From the NCBI GenBank assembly GCA_963790435.1, contig CAWBOI010000001.1, positions 1,736,001 through 1,800,000 of the forward strand: DNA of 64,000 nt, read 5' to 3'. Source of the DNA: Ilyomonas sp963790435. GTDB lineage: Bacteria; Bacteroidota; Bacteroidia; Chitinophagales; Chitinophagaceae. A program made the translations under genes and the position numbers. Shown one piece after another: positions 1-8,837 of the stretch. The notes under the pieces were generated by a model that saw only the letters and a list, made by a program, of their open reading frames with translations, did no database searches and was not told the origin of the DNA. Numbering within the stretch: the first letter of the stretch is position 1; each line of letters starts with the position of its first letter.

Positions 1-959
1 GGAACAAGGCAGGTACTAACCAAAGTGCCTTCCCTGGCAGACTTACGAGCGGCAGTGCCAGTTCTTTGTGGGCGCAAACCTTTTTGTTCCGCTCCAACTG
101 GGCGCAGGTAACTGCACTTTGCAATAAAGTGATCGCTTCCAATCAATATGCTTTGATGCCGCATTTTAAAGACATCTGGGCAGATGGATTGAACGGTGCC
201 GGTAAGAACAGCATAGAATCTATATTTGAAATGCAGGCTTATGTAGGTCAGAACGGAACACCCAACAATGGTACGCAATGGGGTACTTCTCAAAATATAA
301 GACAAGGTGGAACAACGCCTGCATGGAACCTGGGCTGGGGCTGGAATGTACCCACCCAGCATTTGGTAAGCGACTGGGACAGTACCGACCCCCGCAAAAA
401 CGAAACCATCCTGTACTCCGGCAGGTTTGATGGCGGCCCTGCCACCGGCGGTTACGGTGCCACGCTTCCTCCTTATGCGCCGGGTACGGCTCTTGACCAG
501 CCATACTGGAATAAAAAAGTGTATTCCGATCCAGCCATGCGGGCTTATACAGGACAAATTAACAGCAACGGCGCCGCCGATTGGATCAATCACCGCATTA
601 TTCGCTATGCTGATATTTTGTTGATGTTAGCAGAAGCCTCGAATGAATTGGGCGATACTACAACTGCCGTAAATATGGTGGAACAAGTAAGGGCACGAGC
701 ACGTGATGGCGGCGATGCTACCAAAATTTTACCTCGTATTTCTTTCCAGAGTCAGGCGCAAATGAGGCAGGCAATTAAAGATGAGCGGCGATGGGAGTTT
801 GCTATGGAAGGCTACCGCTTTAACGATTTGGTGCGCTGGGGCGATGCAGTGAGTGTATTGGGTAGCCTGGGCTATCAGCCAAAAAATGCTCTGTATCCTA
901 TACCGCAACCTGCCATTGATTTATCGGGCGGCGTATTGCAGCAAAACCCAAATTATTAA
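1..959 (+). CDS. SusD/RagB family nutrient-binding lipoprotein, C-terminal part (5' end outside window)
   Basis: This is the C-terminal part of a SusD-like outer membrane glycan-binding protein, which normally caps a SusC TonB-dependent transporter on the cell surface. The reading frame is open from base 3, so the gene starts left of the window; the TTG at 66 is internal, not a start. The protein shows SusD hallmarks: a helical repeat stretch with a Trp-Ala-Gln-Val signature near the start of the visible part, HRIIRYADILLMLAEA-type helix, and the C-terminal DERRWEFAMEGYRFNDLVRWG block. It ends with the usual PIPQ and QNPNY tail. It is followed after 29 bases by a LamG lipoprotein on the same strand, so both probably belong to one polysaccharide utilisation locus whose susC lies upstream. 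The substrate cannot be told from what is visible. Confidence 0.9.
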   Translation, partial: NKAGTNQSAFPGRLTSGSASSLWAQTFLFRSNWAQVTALCNKVIASNQYALMPHFKDIWADGLNGAGKNSIESIFEMQAYVGQNGTPNNGTQWGTSQNIRQGGTTPAWNLGWGWNVPTQHLVSDWDSTDPRKNETILYSGRFDGGPATGGYGATLPPYAPGTALDQPYWNKKVYSDPAMRAYTGQINSNGAADWINHRIIRYADILLMLAEASNELGDTTTAVNMVEQVRARARDGGDATKILPRISFQSQAQMRQAIKDERRWEFAMEGYRFNDLVRWGDAVSVLGSLGYQPKNALYPIPQPAIDLSGGVLQQNPNY

Positions 960-988
960 TTCAGACTTAATTTGTAAAACAAAGAATT

Positions 989-1819
989 ATGAAATTGAAA
1001 CATTATATAACAACGGTAATTGCTTTTGCCATTGCCATTGTTATTGGAAGCTGTAACAAACCGGAACATCCTGTACTGGGCAATTATCCGAAAGATGCCA
1101 ACCCACCTGGTGGCCCGCTTAAATTTTATGCCGCTTTCGACGGCTCGGCAGTAGATAGCATCCGGGCTAATTTTGGTGTGCTGAACAATGCTTCGTTTGG
1201 TACCGGCATCTCGGACAGCGCTGTTCAATTTGACGGCTCAAAAAATGGCTTTGTATCTTTTCCTTCCGCTAACGATTTCGGACAAGCGACCTCCTTTACC
1301 ATCTCGTTCTGGATGAACATAACACTGGCTCAAAAAGATAACAACCATGCAGTTGGTATTTTAGCATTCGCCAATTCAAAAAACTTCTGGGGCAACGCTA
1401 CTTTTTACGCCGACAATAATGCAAAAAGTCCAACCGATTCTATGGATTTAAAAATGCACTTTAATGCACCCAACAATGGCGACAATTGGAATTTTGCAGG
1501 TTATAACTTTTCGCACGCCTGGCCGAAAATGTATGATGGTAACTGGCACATGGTAACCTTTACTTACGATTCTGCAAGTGCAACCGGCACAGTGTACAGA
1601 GATGGTGCGCAATTCGATCAAAAAACAGGTCAGACTATCGCTTTTGAAAATACTTCCCAGTTCATTGCAGGTGGTTTCCAGGAAGCGGCCGGCATAAAGG
1701 ATACCTATGCCAACAACACCTGGATGGCTGGCTTTCCCGGTAAAATTGATAATGTAAGATTGTATGGCGTTGCTTTGCAGGCTTCAGATGTAGCCGCCCT
1801 GTATAACAACAAGCAATAA
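989..1819 (+). CDS. LamG/concanavalin A-like domain lipoprotein
   Basis: A 276-residue predicted surface lipoprotein. The N-terminus has a hydrophobic segment ending in a lipobox (IGSC, Cys22). The rest (about residues 45-276) reads as a LamG-like jellyroll: a GxLKFYAAFDGS opening strand, FTISFWMN, DGNWHMVTFTYD, and the closing GKIDNVRLYGVAL strand, the usual order in laminin-G-type lectin/glucanase folds. No catalytic residues of a glycosidase family were recognised, so a sugar-binding role is more likely than hydrolysis. It lies 29 bases after a susD gene and probably is the SusE/SusF-like accessory of that locus; this role is inferred from position. A terminator-like hairpin follows. Confidence 0.75.
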   Translation: MKLKHYITTVIAFAIAIVIGSCNKPEHPVLGNYPKDANPPGGPLKFYAAFDGSAVDSIRANFGVLNNASFGTGISDSAVQFDGSKNGFVSFPSANDFGQATSFTISFWMNITLAQKDNNHAVGILAFANSKNFWGNATFYADNNAKSPTDSMDLKMHFNAPNNGDNWNFAGYNFSHAWPKMYDGNWHMVTFTYDSASATGTVYRDGAQFDQKTGQTIAFENTSQFIAGGFQEAAGIKDTYANNTWMAGFPGKIDNVRLYGVALQASDVAALYNNKQ

Positions 1820-1833
1820 ACAAAGTAGTTGTA

Positions 1834-1872
1834 AAAAACAAAGGCTGTCTCTTACCTTGAGGCAGCCTTTAT
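1834..1872 (+). terminator. Terminator hairpin after the SusD-LamG unit
   Basis: A 12-base inverted repeat with one G-T type mismatch (left arm 1840-1851, right arm 1859-1870, both carrying AAAGGCTG/CAGCCTTT) lies 20 bases after the LamG stop codon. The T tract is short on the plus strand, but an A-rich run precedes the left arm, so it could also act in the other direction. An A-rich near-copy of the GCAAAAMCAAA word lies in the left flank, and an exact copy is at 1888-1898. Confidence 0.6.
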
Positions 1873-1929
1873 CGTTTGTAAATTGGGGCAAAAACAAAAC
1901 GGATGATTGCAGAATGTTTAATTTCTTTT

Positions 1930-2018
1930 TACCACATAGAATCATAGGAACATAGAAAGAAAAACACATAGAGAACCGATGTGAACCCTTTGTTTCTCTA
2001 TGCGCCTATGTGTTTCAT
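1930..2018. repeat. Degenerate CATAG-rich intergenic repeat with inverted arms
   Basis: The stretch contains several spaced ACATAGA/CATAGG units, and the left part (ACACATAGAGAA, about 1963-1975) is answered by an inverted TTCTCTATG...CTATGTGTTT part at about 1992-2016. It belongs to the class of short degenerate intergenic repeats common in Bacteroidota. No coding sense was seen. It forms most of the gap between the LamG and cytochrome genes. Confidence 0.5.
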
Positions 2019-2083
2019 CATATTTTCAAGTCTACCTGGGTGATCTCAGTAAGCAAAAAAATTAGCAATCTATAACAACGAAG

Positions 2084-3343
2084 ATGAAAAAGGCACAAAA
2101 ACAAACATGGTTCATCTTTCTTGTCATTGCTGTTTCTGTTTTCGTTTTTTCAACTTGTATTAACAATAAAGAAGAAAAGAAAATCATTCCTCCTACAAAA
2201 GAAATAGCGGCAAAACCAAACTCTTATGATCAATTTGCAGGCTCCGCAGTATGCGCCGGTTGCCATAAATATATTAGTAACAATTACTTGCATACGGCTC
2301 ATTATACAACATCGCAAATCGCTTCTGAAAATTCTATAAAAGGCTCATTTGCTAAAGGTGAAAACGATTTTATTTATAGCCCCGACAGAGTTGTTTTTTT
2401 AGAAAAAACAAACGATAGCTTTTACCAGGTATATTATTACAAAGGGGCTGAACATGTCCGGCGGCGATTTGATATTACAGTAGGTTCAGGCACAAAAGGT
2501 CAAACCTATTTATCGTGGGTGAATGGACAGTTGATAGAGCTTCCGGTTTCTTATTTTACGCAGGTAAAACAATGGGCAAACAGCCCGGGTTATCCTTTAT
2601 ATCCAACACTTTTTAACCGCCCGGCTACCACTCGTTGTTTGGAATGCCACAGCACTTATGCTACTACAACCACACCGCCGTTTCAGGAACCGGAAAAGTT
2701 CGACAGCACAAAGATGATATTGGGCATTACCTGTGAGCGTTGCCATGGACCAGCTGCTGCTCATGTGGCATATCAAAAAGGACATCCTGAAGATACAACA
2801 GGTAAATTCATTATTAACTTGGCAAAACTTTCTGTAAAACAAAACCTTGATTTTTGTTCGCTTTGCCATGCCGGACGATTGCAAAAAACAAAGCCTTCTT
2901 TTTCGTTCGCCGCAGGCGATACCTTATCGCACTTTTTTATGATTGATTCGCTCCATTCATCAACGCAAAACCTTGATGTGCATGGCAATCAATACGGTTT
3001 ACTGGCAGGGAGCAAATGTTTTAGAATGAGCCCAACCATGACGTGCGGCACCTGCCATGATGTTCATAACAACCAAAGAGGAAAGATGAACTTGTTTTCG
3101 GAGCGTTGCATAAGTTGTCATACCCAACCGCATAAGAGCATTGCAGGCATTACAGCACATCAGTTGCAAACGAACTGCATTGATTGCCATATGCCGGTGC
3201 AGCCTTCGCAGTCTATTGCTTTTTTATTGCAGGGCGAAACCGTGCCTACACATGCCACTATGCGAACACACTTTATTACCGTGTATGATGATGCAACCAA
3301 GAACTTTATCCGAAATTTAAAAACGATCAATAAAAAAAGTTGA
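2084..3343 (+). CDS. Multiheme cytochrome c lipoprotein (seven CxxCH motifs)
   Basis: A 419-residue exported c-type cytochrome. The N-terminus has a transmembrane-like signal and lipobox (FSTC, Cys25), so it is probably anchored to a membrane facing the periplasm or surface. Seven heme-binding CxxCH motifs are visible at about residues 57-61, 185-189, 217-221, 258-262, 321-325, 342-346 and 365-369, spread in cytochrome c554-like fashion. The role is probably electron transfer; no catalytic partner such as a reductase is encoded nearby. The next gene encodes a long FG-GAP/ASPIC lipoprotein, a neighbour type I associate with such cytochromes in Bacteroidota. An exact CAAAAACAAA word (2096-2105) forms codons 5-7. 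The specific family member was not identified. Confidence 0.85.
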   Translation: MKKAQKQTWFIFLVIAVSVFVFSTCINNKEEKKIIPPTKEIAAKPNSYDQFAGSAVCAGCHKYISNNYLHTAHYTTSQIASENSIKGSFAKGENDFIYSPDRVVFLEKTNDSFYQVYYYKGAEHVRRRFDITVGSGTKGQTYLSWVNGQLIELPVSYFTQVKQWANSPGYPLYPTLFNRPATTRCLECHSTYATTTTPPFQEPEKFDSTKMILGITCERCHGPAAAHVAYQKGHPEDTTGKFIINLAKLSVKQNLDFCSLCHAGRLQKTKPSFSFAAGDTLSHFFMIDSLHSSTQNLDVHGNQYGLLAGSKCFRMSPTMTCGTCHDVHNNQRGKMNLFSERCISCHTQPHKSIAGITAHQLQTNCIDCHMPVQPSQSIAFLLQGETVPTHATMRTHFITVYDDATKNFIRNLKTINKKS

Positions 3344-3378
3344 TGGACGTTTGTTATGTTAAAGTAAGTAAGCGAGTG

Positions 3379-3613
3379 GCCGTCATTCCGTCCCCGCAGT
3401 ACTGCGGGGGATCCTCAACACGAACTTGCACCTTTACGCTTTTGCGAGGGCTTTGTGCGGAATCTGATGATTGAAGAATGAAGAAGATTGCATGCAATAA
3501 GACGTTTACAACATTGCAAAAATCTTTAAACTTGTAAGATCAGATTCCGCACAAAGCCGCTTGTCAAACGCTCGGATTGTGAAGACGATGTAGCGGCAAT
3601 TGCGGAATGACGA
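3379..3613. repeat. Long palindromic intergenic repeat element
   Basis: Most of the 297-base gap between the cytochrome and FG-GAP genes is one inverted-repeat element. The outer arms are CGTCATTCCG (3381-3390) and its exact complement CGGAATGACG (3603-3612). The inner arms are a perfect 19-base pair carrying GGCTTTGTGCGGAATCTGA (3449-3467 against 3540-3558). A perfect 18-base palindrome CCCCGCAGTACTGCGGGG lies near the left end (3392-3409). A related half element begins at 63868. It has no open reading frame of note and resembles a miniature inverted-repeat or BIME-like sequence. Confidence 0.75.
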
Positions 3614-3640
3614 TGCCCTACTTCTTCAAATTAATCAGCA

Positions 3641-6600
3641 ATGAAAATTCATTTTATAAAACGATATATCACTTTCCTCAGCCTTGCAATATTGATGTTT
3701 GGTTTCCTTTCCTGCCGTCACACAAACCCTTTGTTTCAATCGCTTTCACCTGACAAGACCAACATTCATTTTCAAAATAATTTAGAGCCGCAAAAAGCAT
3801 TTGGCATTTTGTATTATCTCTATTATTATAACGGCGGCGGTGTTGCCATTGGTGATATTAACAACGATGGCTTGCCTGATATTTACTTCACTGCCAATAG
3901 CAAAGGCGGCAATAAATTATACTTAAACAGGGGCAATTTTCAATTTGAAGACATAACCGCGAAAGCAGGCGTGGCAGGCACTTCAGACTGGTGCAGTGGC
4001 GTAACCATGGCAGATGTTAACGGCGATGGCTATCTTGATATTTATGTTTCGGCAGTGAGCGGCGAATACCGTTTAAAAGGCCACAACGAGCTTTTCATTA
4101 ATAACAAAAACGGAACATTTACCGAATCTTCTAAACAATACGGGCTTGATTTTACAGGCTACACATCGCAGGTTGCTTTTTTTGATTATGATCATGATGG
4201 CGACCTGGATTGCTTCATACTCAACCAATCGCACAACCCAAACGGCAACATTGTTGACACTTCAAACAGGCGACAATTTTCTGCGCCAACCGGGAATTAT
4301 TTGTTTAGAAATGATGTGGCTACTACCGGCAAATTCACTGATGTTTCGGCACAGGCTGGCTTATACCAAAGCAAGCTTTGCTATGGTCTGGGCTTATCGG
4401 TTGCCGACCTTAATAACGATGGTTGGGATGATATTTATGTAGGCAACGATTTTCATGAAAACGATTACTATTACATCAACAACGGCAACGGAACGTTTAC
4501 AGAAAGCGGTGCACAGCATTTCAATCATTACAGTCGTTTTAGCATGGGCAACGATGTGGGAGATTATAATAACGATGGCCAGCCGGATGTTGTAACTGTT
4601 GACATGCTTCCGAACGATGAAAAGGTTTTAAAGACTTACGGAAGTGATGAAAACGCAGATGTCTATCAACAAAAAATCATCAACAACGGTTATCAATATC
4701 AGTATTCCAAGAACTGTTTGCAACGAAACAATGGCAATGGAAGCAGCTTTAGCGATGTAGGTTTAGAAACTAACATCGCAGCAACCGATTGGAGTTGGTG
4801 CCCTTTGTTTGCCGATTTTGATAACGATGGCAATAAAGATTTATTCATTTCAAGCGGCATCGTGAAACGCCCTGTGGACTTGGATTACATTCGTTTTGTT
4901 TCCTCTGCTTACGTTCAGCAAAACCGGAATTTTTCAGATGCTTTGGACAGTATAACGCTTTCAAAAATGCCCGATGGTGCTTCCCATCCATTTTTGTTCC
5001 AGGGCAATTCGCAAACATTCAAAGATGTGAGTGATGCGTGGGGAACCGGCGACATGAAAGGCTATTTCAACGGTGCCGCATACGCCGATTTAAATAATGA
5101 TGGCAACGTTGATGTGGTCATCAATTGCATCAACGCACCGGCAGTTATTTTAAAAAATGGGGCACCGAAAAAGGCTCATCTTACTCTTTCCTTCAAAGGC
5201 AATAGAATGAACACGATGGGCATTGGTTGTAAAGCGTATTTGCTTACAAAAGGAAAGTTACAATACCAGGAACTGATGTTGACGCACGGCTTTCAGTCAT
5301 CATCCGAAGCGCGGCTGCATTTTGGGCTGGATTCATTGCGAAATATAGATAGCTTGTTAGTGGTTTGGCCGAATCAGCATTATCAATTGCTTACGAATGT
5401 GGCTTCTAATCAATCGCTCCTTTTGAACCAAAGCAATGCGAAAGACACTTTTGTTTTTACCCATTTTTTTAAGCCCGAAAAAGAATTGTTTTCACAAGTA
5501 AACGATGCGAATATTGCATGGCAACATCATGAGAATGCGTTTGATGATTTTAATGAGCAATATCTCATTCCTCATAGAGAAAGCACACGCGGACCGAAGG
5601 TAGCTGTTGCCGATGTAAACGGTGATGGCTTAGATGATTTTTATGCCTGCGGCGCAAGCGGGCAAGCCGGTGTATTAATGTTGCAAAACAAAGACGGTTC
5701 GTTCACTTCGGCAGACACTGCTTTGTTCAATAAAGACGCGGGCTGCGAAGATGTGGACGCTATTTTTTTCGACGCGAACGGAGATGGCAAACCCGACCTG
5801 TATGTTGTAAGCGGAGGCAATCAATTTAAGGGCAACAATCCGTTGTTGTTAGATAGATTGTATATCAACAATGGCAATGGACATTTTACAAAATCAACTA
5901 ATGCGCTGCCACAGTTATTCGCCAATAAATCATGCGTGGCGGCTGCTGATGTGGATGGCGACGGCGATACCGATTTATTTGTTGGAACGCTTGCCGACGC
6001 AACGGCGTATGGCATTCCGCAAACTTCTCATTTATTGTTGAATGATGGGCATGGACACTTCACTGTTGCAGGTAATAATATTATCAATCTAAACAATATT
6101 GGAATGGTAACATCGGCACTTTTTACCGATGTAAACAAAGATGGAAAGCAGGACTTGATTGTTGCCGGAGAATGGATGCCGCTAACCATTTTTATCAATA
6201 CAAAAAGTGGTTTTGAAAAGCACGAAATTCCACATTCATCGGGCTGGTGGCAAACCTTGTATGCTGATGATGTAAATGGTGATGGCAATATGGATTTGCT
6301 TTGCGGAAACTGGGGCTGGAACAACAAGTTTTGCAGTGGTAAAGATGGCTCTGTAGAAATGTATGTACACGACTTTAGCGGCAGTAGAAAAGTGAACCAG
6401 TTGCTTGCCTATTCGCTACATGGTGAATGGTATCCGTTTCTTGCAAAAGATGAAATAGAAAAGCCATTGCCACTTTTAAAAAAGCACTATTTATTATATG
6501 CCGATTACGCAGGCTTGCCAATGAAAGATGTGTTTTACGGATGGATTGATACACTACAACCTTTGATAGCCGAACGGTTAGGTTCGGCGGTTTGCTTTGG

Positions 6601-6932
6601 CGATGGCAAAGGGCGGTTTTGCGTTACATGATTTGGCATTCGATTTACAAGCCGCGCCTGTTTTTTCTTTTCAAAAAATAGGCGAAAACAAATTTATGCT
6701 GGGCGGTAATTTTTATGATGTAACCCCTTACGAAGGAAGGTATGATGCGCAACCTTTAGGTTTGTTTTCAATTGGAAAAAACAATTCGGTTACAACCATT
6801 CATCAATCGAATTTATATGATATAAAAGGTGCTGTAAAAGATATTAAATGGCTGCGCACGGCAAAAGGAAAATTGTTGCTGGTAGCTGCCAATAATGAGC
6901 CGCTGCGATGGTATCGTTACAATCCTCAATAA
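3641..6932 (+). CDS. FG-GAP/VCBS repeat and ASPIC/UnbV domain lipoprotein, with one apparent frameshift
   Basis: A very large exported lipoprotein (lipobox FLSC, Cys25) related to the CRTAC1/ASPIC-UnbV family. At least twelve calcium-binding-type DxNxDGxxD motifs are visible (for example DINNDGLPD, DVNGDGYLD, DFDNDGNKD, DVDGDGDTD), forming two beta-propeller-like blocks; an ASPIC/UnbV-type domain with VVWPN lies between them near residues 510-590. The first frame stops at 6631, but the conserved C-terminal segment (GNFYDVTPYEGRYDA through NNEPLRWYRY) continues in the next frame from about 6610 to 6932. One extra G in the GGG at 6611-6613 explains the break; removing it gives a product of about 1,100 residues, the expected family length. 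I treat it as one gene. Its function is unknown; adhesion or a surface scaffold is a guess. Confidence 0.8.
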
Positions 6933-6944
6933 ACAATTGTCGTT

Positions 6945-7571
6945 ATGAGAAGTTTGTTTTTGCCCATTTTCTTTTGTCTCTTTTTTTATGCCTGCAACAG
7001 CAACAAACCACTTGTGCAATCATCCATCAACAAAACAAACGATACGTTGATACAAATCATCAACAAAAGCAAAAAAGATACAACAAGCATCAACCCGCAA
7101 ATCAAAAAAATGGCAAAACAAAATGAGCTGGTCATTGCATTTGGTACACTCAATTCTGCGTGGACGAGAAAGGGAACCTTTTATGTATTAGCCTGCAAAA
7201 ACAAAATGTGGAAATTGTATTTGTACCAGTTAAAATTGTCTTCTGCTTTGATTGATTCAACTCCTCAAATTGATTCAAGTAATCTTTCAGTTTCTTCAGC
7301 AGAACATATAAAACAGTTGTACACATCCTCACAACTTTGGAATACCAGCGGCGATACAAACAGTCTATTTTGTAACAATAAAAAAGACTGCAACATCACC
7401 GATGCTGAAACCTTAACATTAAGCGTTGCCACGCCGCAAAACATTCATACCACAACCTATTATGCACCCGAGTTTTTTGAACAGTGCTGCCCCGGAAACC
7501 CTTACCGGCACTCGTTTGTAGCCATTGCAAAAGAAATACAAAAGATAGCCAGCAACATCAATTCAATGTGA
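6945..7571 (+). CDS. Hypothetical lipoprotein
   Basis: A 208-residue protein not recognised. It begins with a hydrophobic signal and a lipobox-like FYAC (Cys17), so it is probably a lipoprotein. The first 60 mature residues are rich in Ser, Asn, Lys and Thr and look like a flexible linker. The remainder has scattered Cys residues (including CNNKKDC and CCPGNP) that could form disulfides. It starts 12 bases after the end of the FG-GAP gene and is probably co-transcribed. The GCAAAAACAAA word occurs in reverse at codons 3-6 (6953-6963) and forward at 7195-7205. Confidence 0.6.
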   Translation: MRSLFLPIFFCLFFYACNSNKPLVQSSINKTNDTLIQIINKSKKDTTSINPQIKKMAKQNELVIAFGTLNSAWTRKGTFYVLACKNKMWKLYLYQLKLSSALIDSTPQIDSSNLSVSSAEHIKQLYTSSQLWNTSGDTNSLFCNNKKDCNITDAETLTLSVATPQNIHTTTYYAPEFFEQCCPGNPYRHSFVAIAKEIQKIASNINSM

Positions 7572-7664
7572 AGATGAAAAATAGGCGTAAGATGATTCTA
7601 ATCTGTTCGGTGGGAGCAGATTACAACACTGCATACAAAGCGATAAAAAAGCGGCAAAAACAAA

Positions 7665-8549
7665 TCAGATAAAATTTCTTACACCAACATCAGCATAGGT
7701 TTCTCTAAATTCTTTTGGCGTGCAATTCTTTCTTTTTTTAAAGATGCGATTGAAATTGGAAATGTTGTTGAACCCGCATTGAAATGCAATCTCTGTAACG
7801 CTATTGGTGGTTTCAATCAACATGCGCGAAGCATGGCCAAGCCGTATATCGTTCAACGTATCAACAAACGTATAACCTGTGCGGGCTTTAAAAAAACGGC
7901 TGAAAGCTACTTCACTCATCGAAGCCAGCTTTGCCACTTCAGTAAGCGTAATGACTTTATCAAAATAACGGTTCATGTGTTCCATCACTTTCTCTACACG
8001 ACGACTGTTGTAGGAAAACGTATCGGTATTGGTAAACGAAGAATCGGAAAGCACTTTCATGTTTCTTGAAATGGATAAATCGTGCAGCACCGACATTAAT
8101 TCCAGCACCGAATCGAAGCCTTGTTTTTTGGTAAGATCAACAATGCGCGACATGATTGTCTTGGCAGTTTCTTTGGAAAACAAAACGCCACGCAACGATT
8201 TTTCAAACAAGCCTTTAATAAAGCTCATTTGGTTTCGCCGCAAAAATTTGTCATCAAATAAATCTTTATGAAACTGGATGGTGATTTCCTGAATTCCTTT
8301 GCTGTCGCATTTGTGCGTAAACCATCCGTGTTGCAAATTGGGTCCTACCAACACAAGTTCCAAATCGGTTATTTCAGCAATGTGGTCTCCCACAATCCGC
8401 TTTGCATTGGCCGCGTTTGAAATGAAGTTCAGTTCAAATTCCTCATGCGTATGCAAGGGAAAATCGAAATGATCTTTTACTCTCGAAAAAATAGTGAAAC
8501 AATCGTTTTGCGTCAACGGAATGATTTCTCTAAGTATCGTGGCAGGCAT
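7665..8549 (-). CDS. AraC family transcriptional regulator of the mannan locus
   Basis: A 294-residue AraC/XylS regulator transcribed away from the GH26 mannanase gene. The N-terminal half (about residues 20-110) contains a cupin-like sensor with HTHEEFELNFI; the C-terminal hundred residues hold two helix-turn-helix units, including LTEVAKLASMSEVAFSRFFK and the diagnostic VTEIAFQCGFNNISNFNRIFKK. I place the start at the ATG at 8549 (MPATILREI) rather than the upstream TTG at 8582, because the sequence before it reads as leader. Its divergent placement next to the seven-gene glycan locus suggests it is the regulator responding to mannan-derived sugars; the effector is not known. A direct repeat in the intergenic region is a candidate operator. 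Confidence 0.88.
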   Translation of the reverse strand: MPATILREIIPLTQNDCFTIFSRVKDHFDFPLHTHEEFELNFISNAANAKRIVGDHIAEITDLELVLVGPNLQHGWFTHKCDSKGIQEITIQFHKDLFDDKFLRRNQMSFIKGLFEKSLRGVLFSKETAKTIMSRIVDLTKKQGFDSVLELMSVLHDLSISRNMKVLSDSSFTNTDTFSYNSRRVEKVMEHMNRYFDKVITLTEVAKLASMSEVAFSRFFKARTGYTFVDTLNDIRLGHASRMLIETTNSVTEIAFQCGFNNISNFNRIFKKRKNCTPKEFRETYADVGVRNFI

Positions 8550-8639
8550 CCTCACAGTTTGTTTTTGGCTAAAATAGTACAAATAAAGTTATTATTTTCT
8601 TCATTCTTGAAATACGCGGGCATTGCACTTATTGCAAGT

Positions 8640-8675
8640 GATAGTCAACACTAACCTCTATTCGATAGTCAGTAC
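8640..8675. promoter_or_regulatory. Direct repeat, candidate AraC operator
   Basis: Two direct copies of GATAGTCA followed by two variable bases and AC lie at 8640-8651 and 8664-8675, 24 bases start to start, in the gap between the divergent araC-type gene and the GH26 gene. AraC-family activators commonly bind direct repeats about two helical turns apart, upstream of the promoter. The assignment is inferred from position and spacing only. Confidence 0.4.
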
Positions 8676-8735
8676 AAATAAAAACATTTCAAAACTTAGA
8701 TAAAATAATATTACAATTACACGTACTATAAACTC

Positions 8736-8743
8736 TATTTTTG
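8736..8743 (+). promoter_or_regulatory. Candidate -7 box of the mannan operon promoter
   Basis: TATTTTTG matches the Bacteroidota sigma-ABfr -7 consensus TAnnTTTG and lies 95 bases before the GH26 start, downstream of the direct repeat. A good TTTG at -33 is not present, which would be consistent with an activator-dependent promoter, but the match may be chance. Confidence 0.3.
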
Positions 8744-8837
8744 AATATGCGTTGTTGCTGTTGAAAAAGATTCTGCAGCCGCGTTTTTACATCACACTTT
8801 ATTCGGTTTTGTTTTACTTTTTTTCTCAACTTTTCTC

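Noticed and set aside
6597..6932. Separate small gene after the FG-GAP gene
   Set aside because: Its sequence is the conserved C-terminal part of the FG-GAP family in another frame, so it is the same gene beyond a one-base frameshift.
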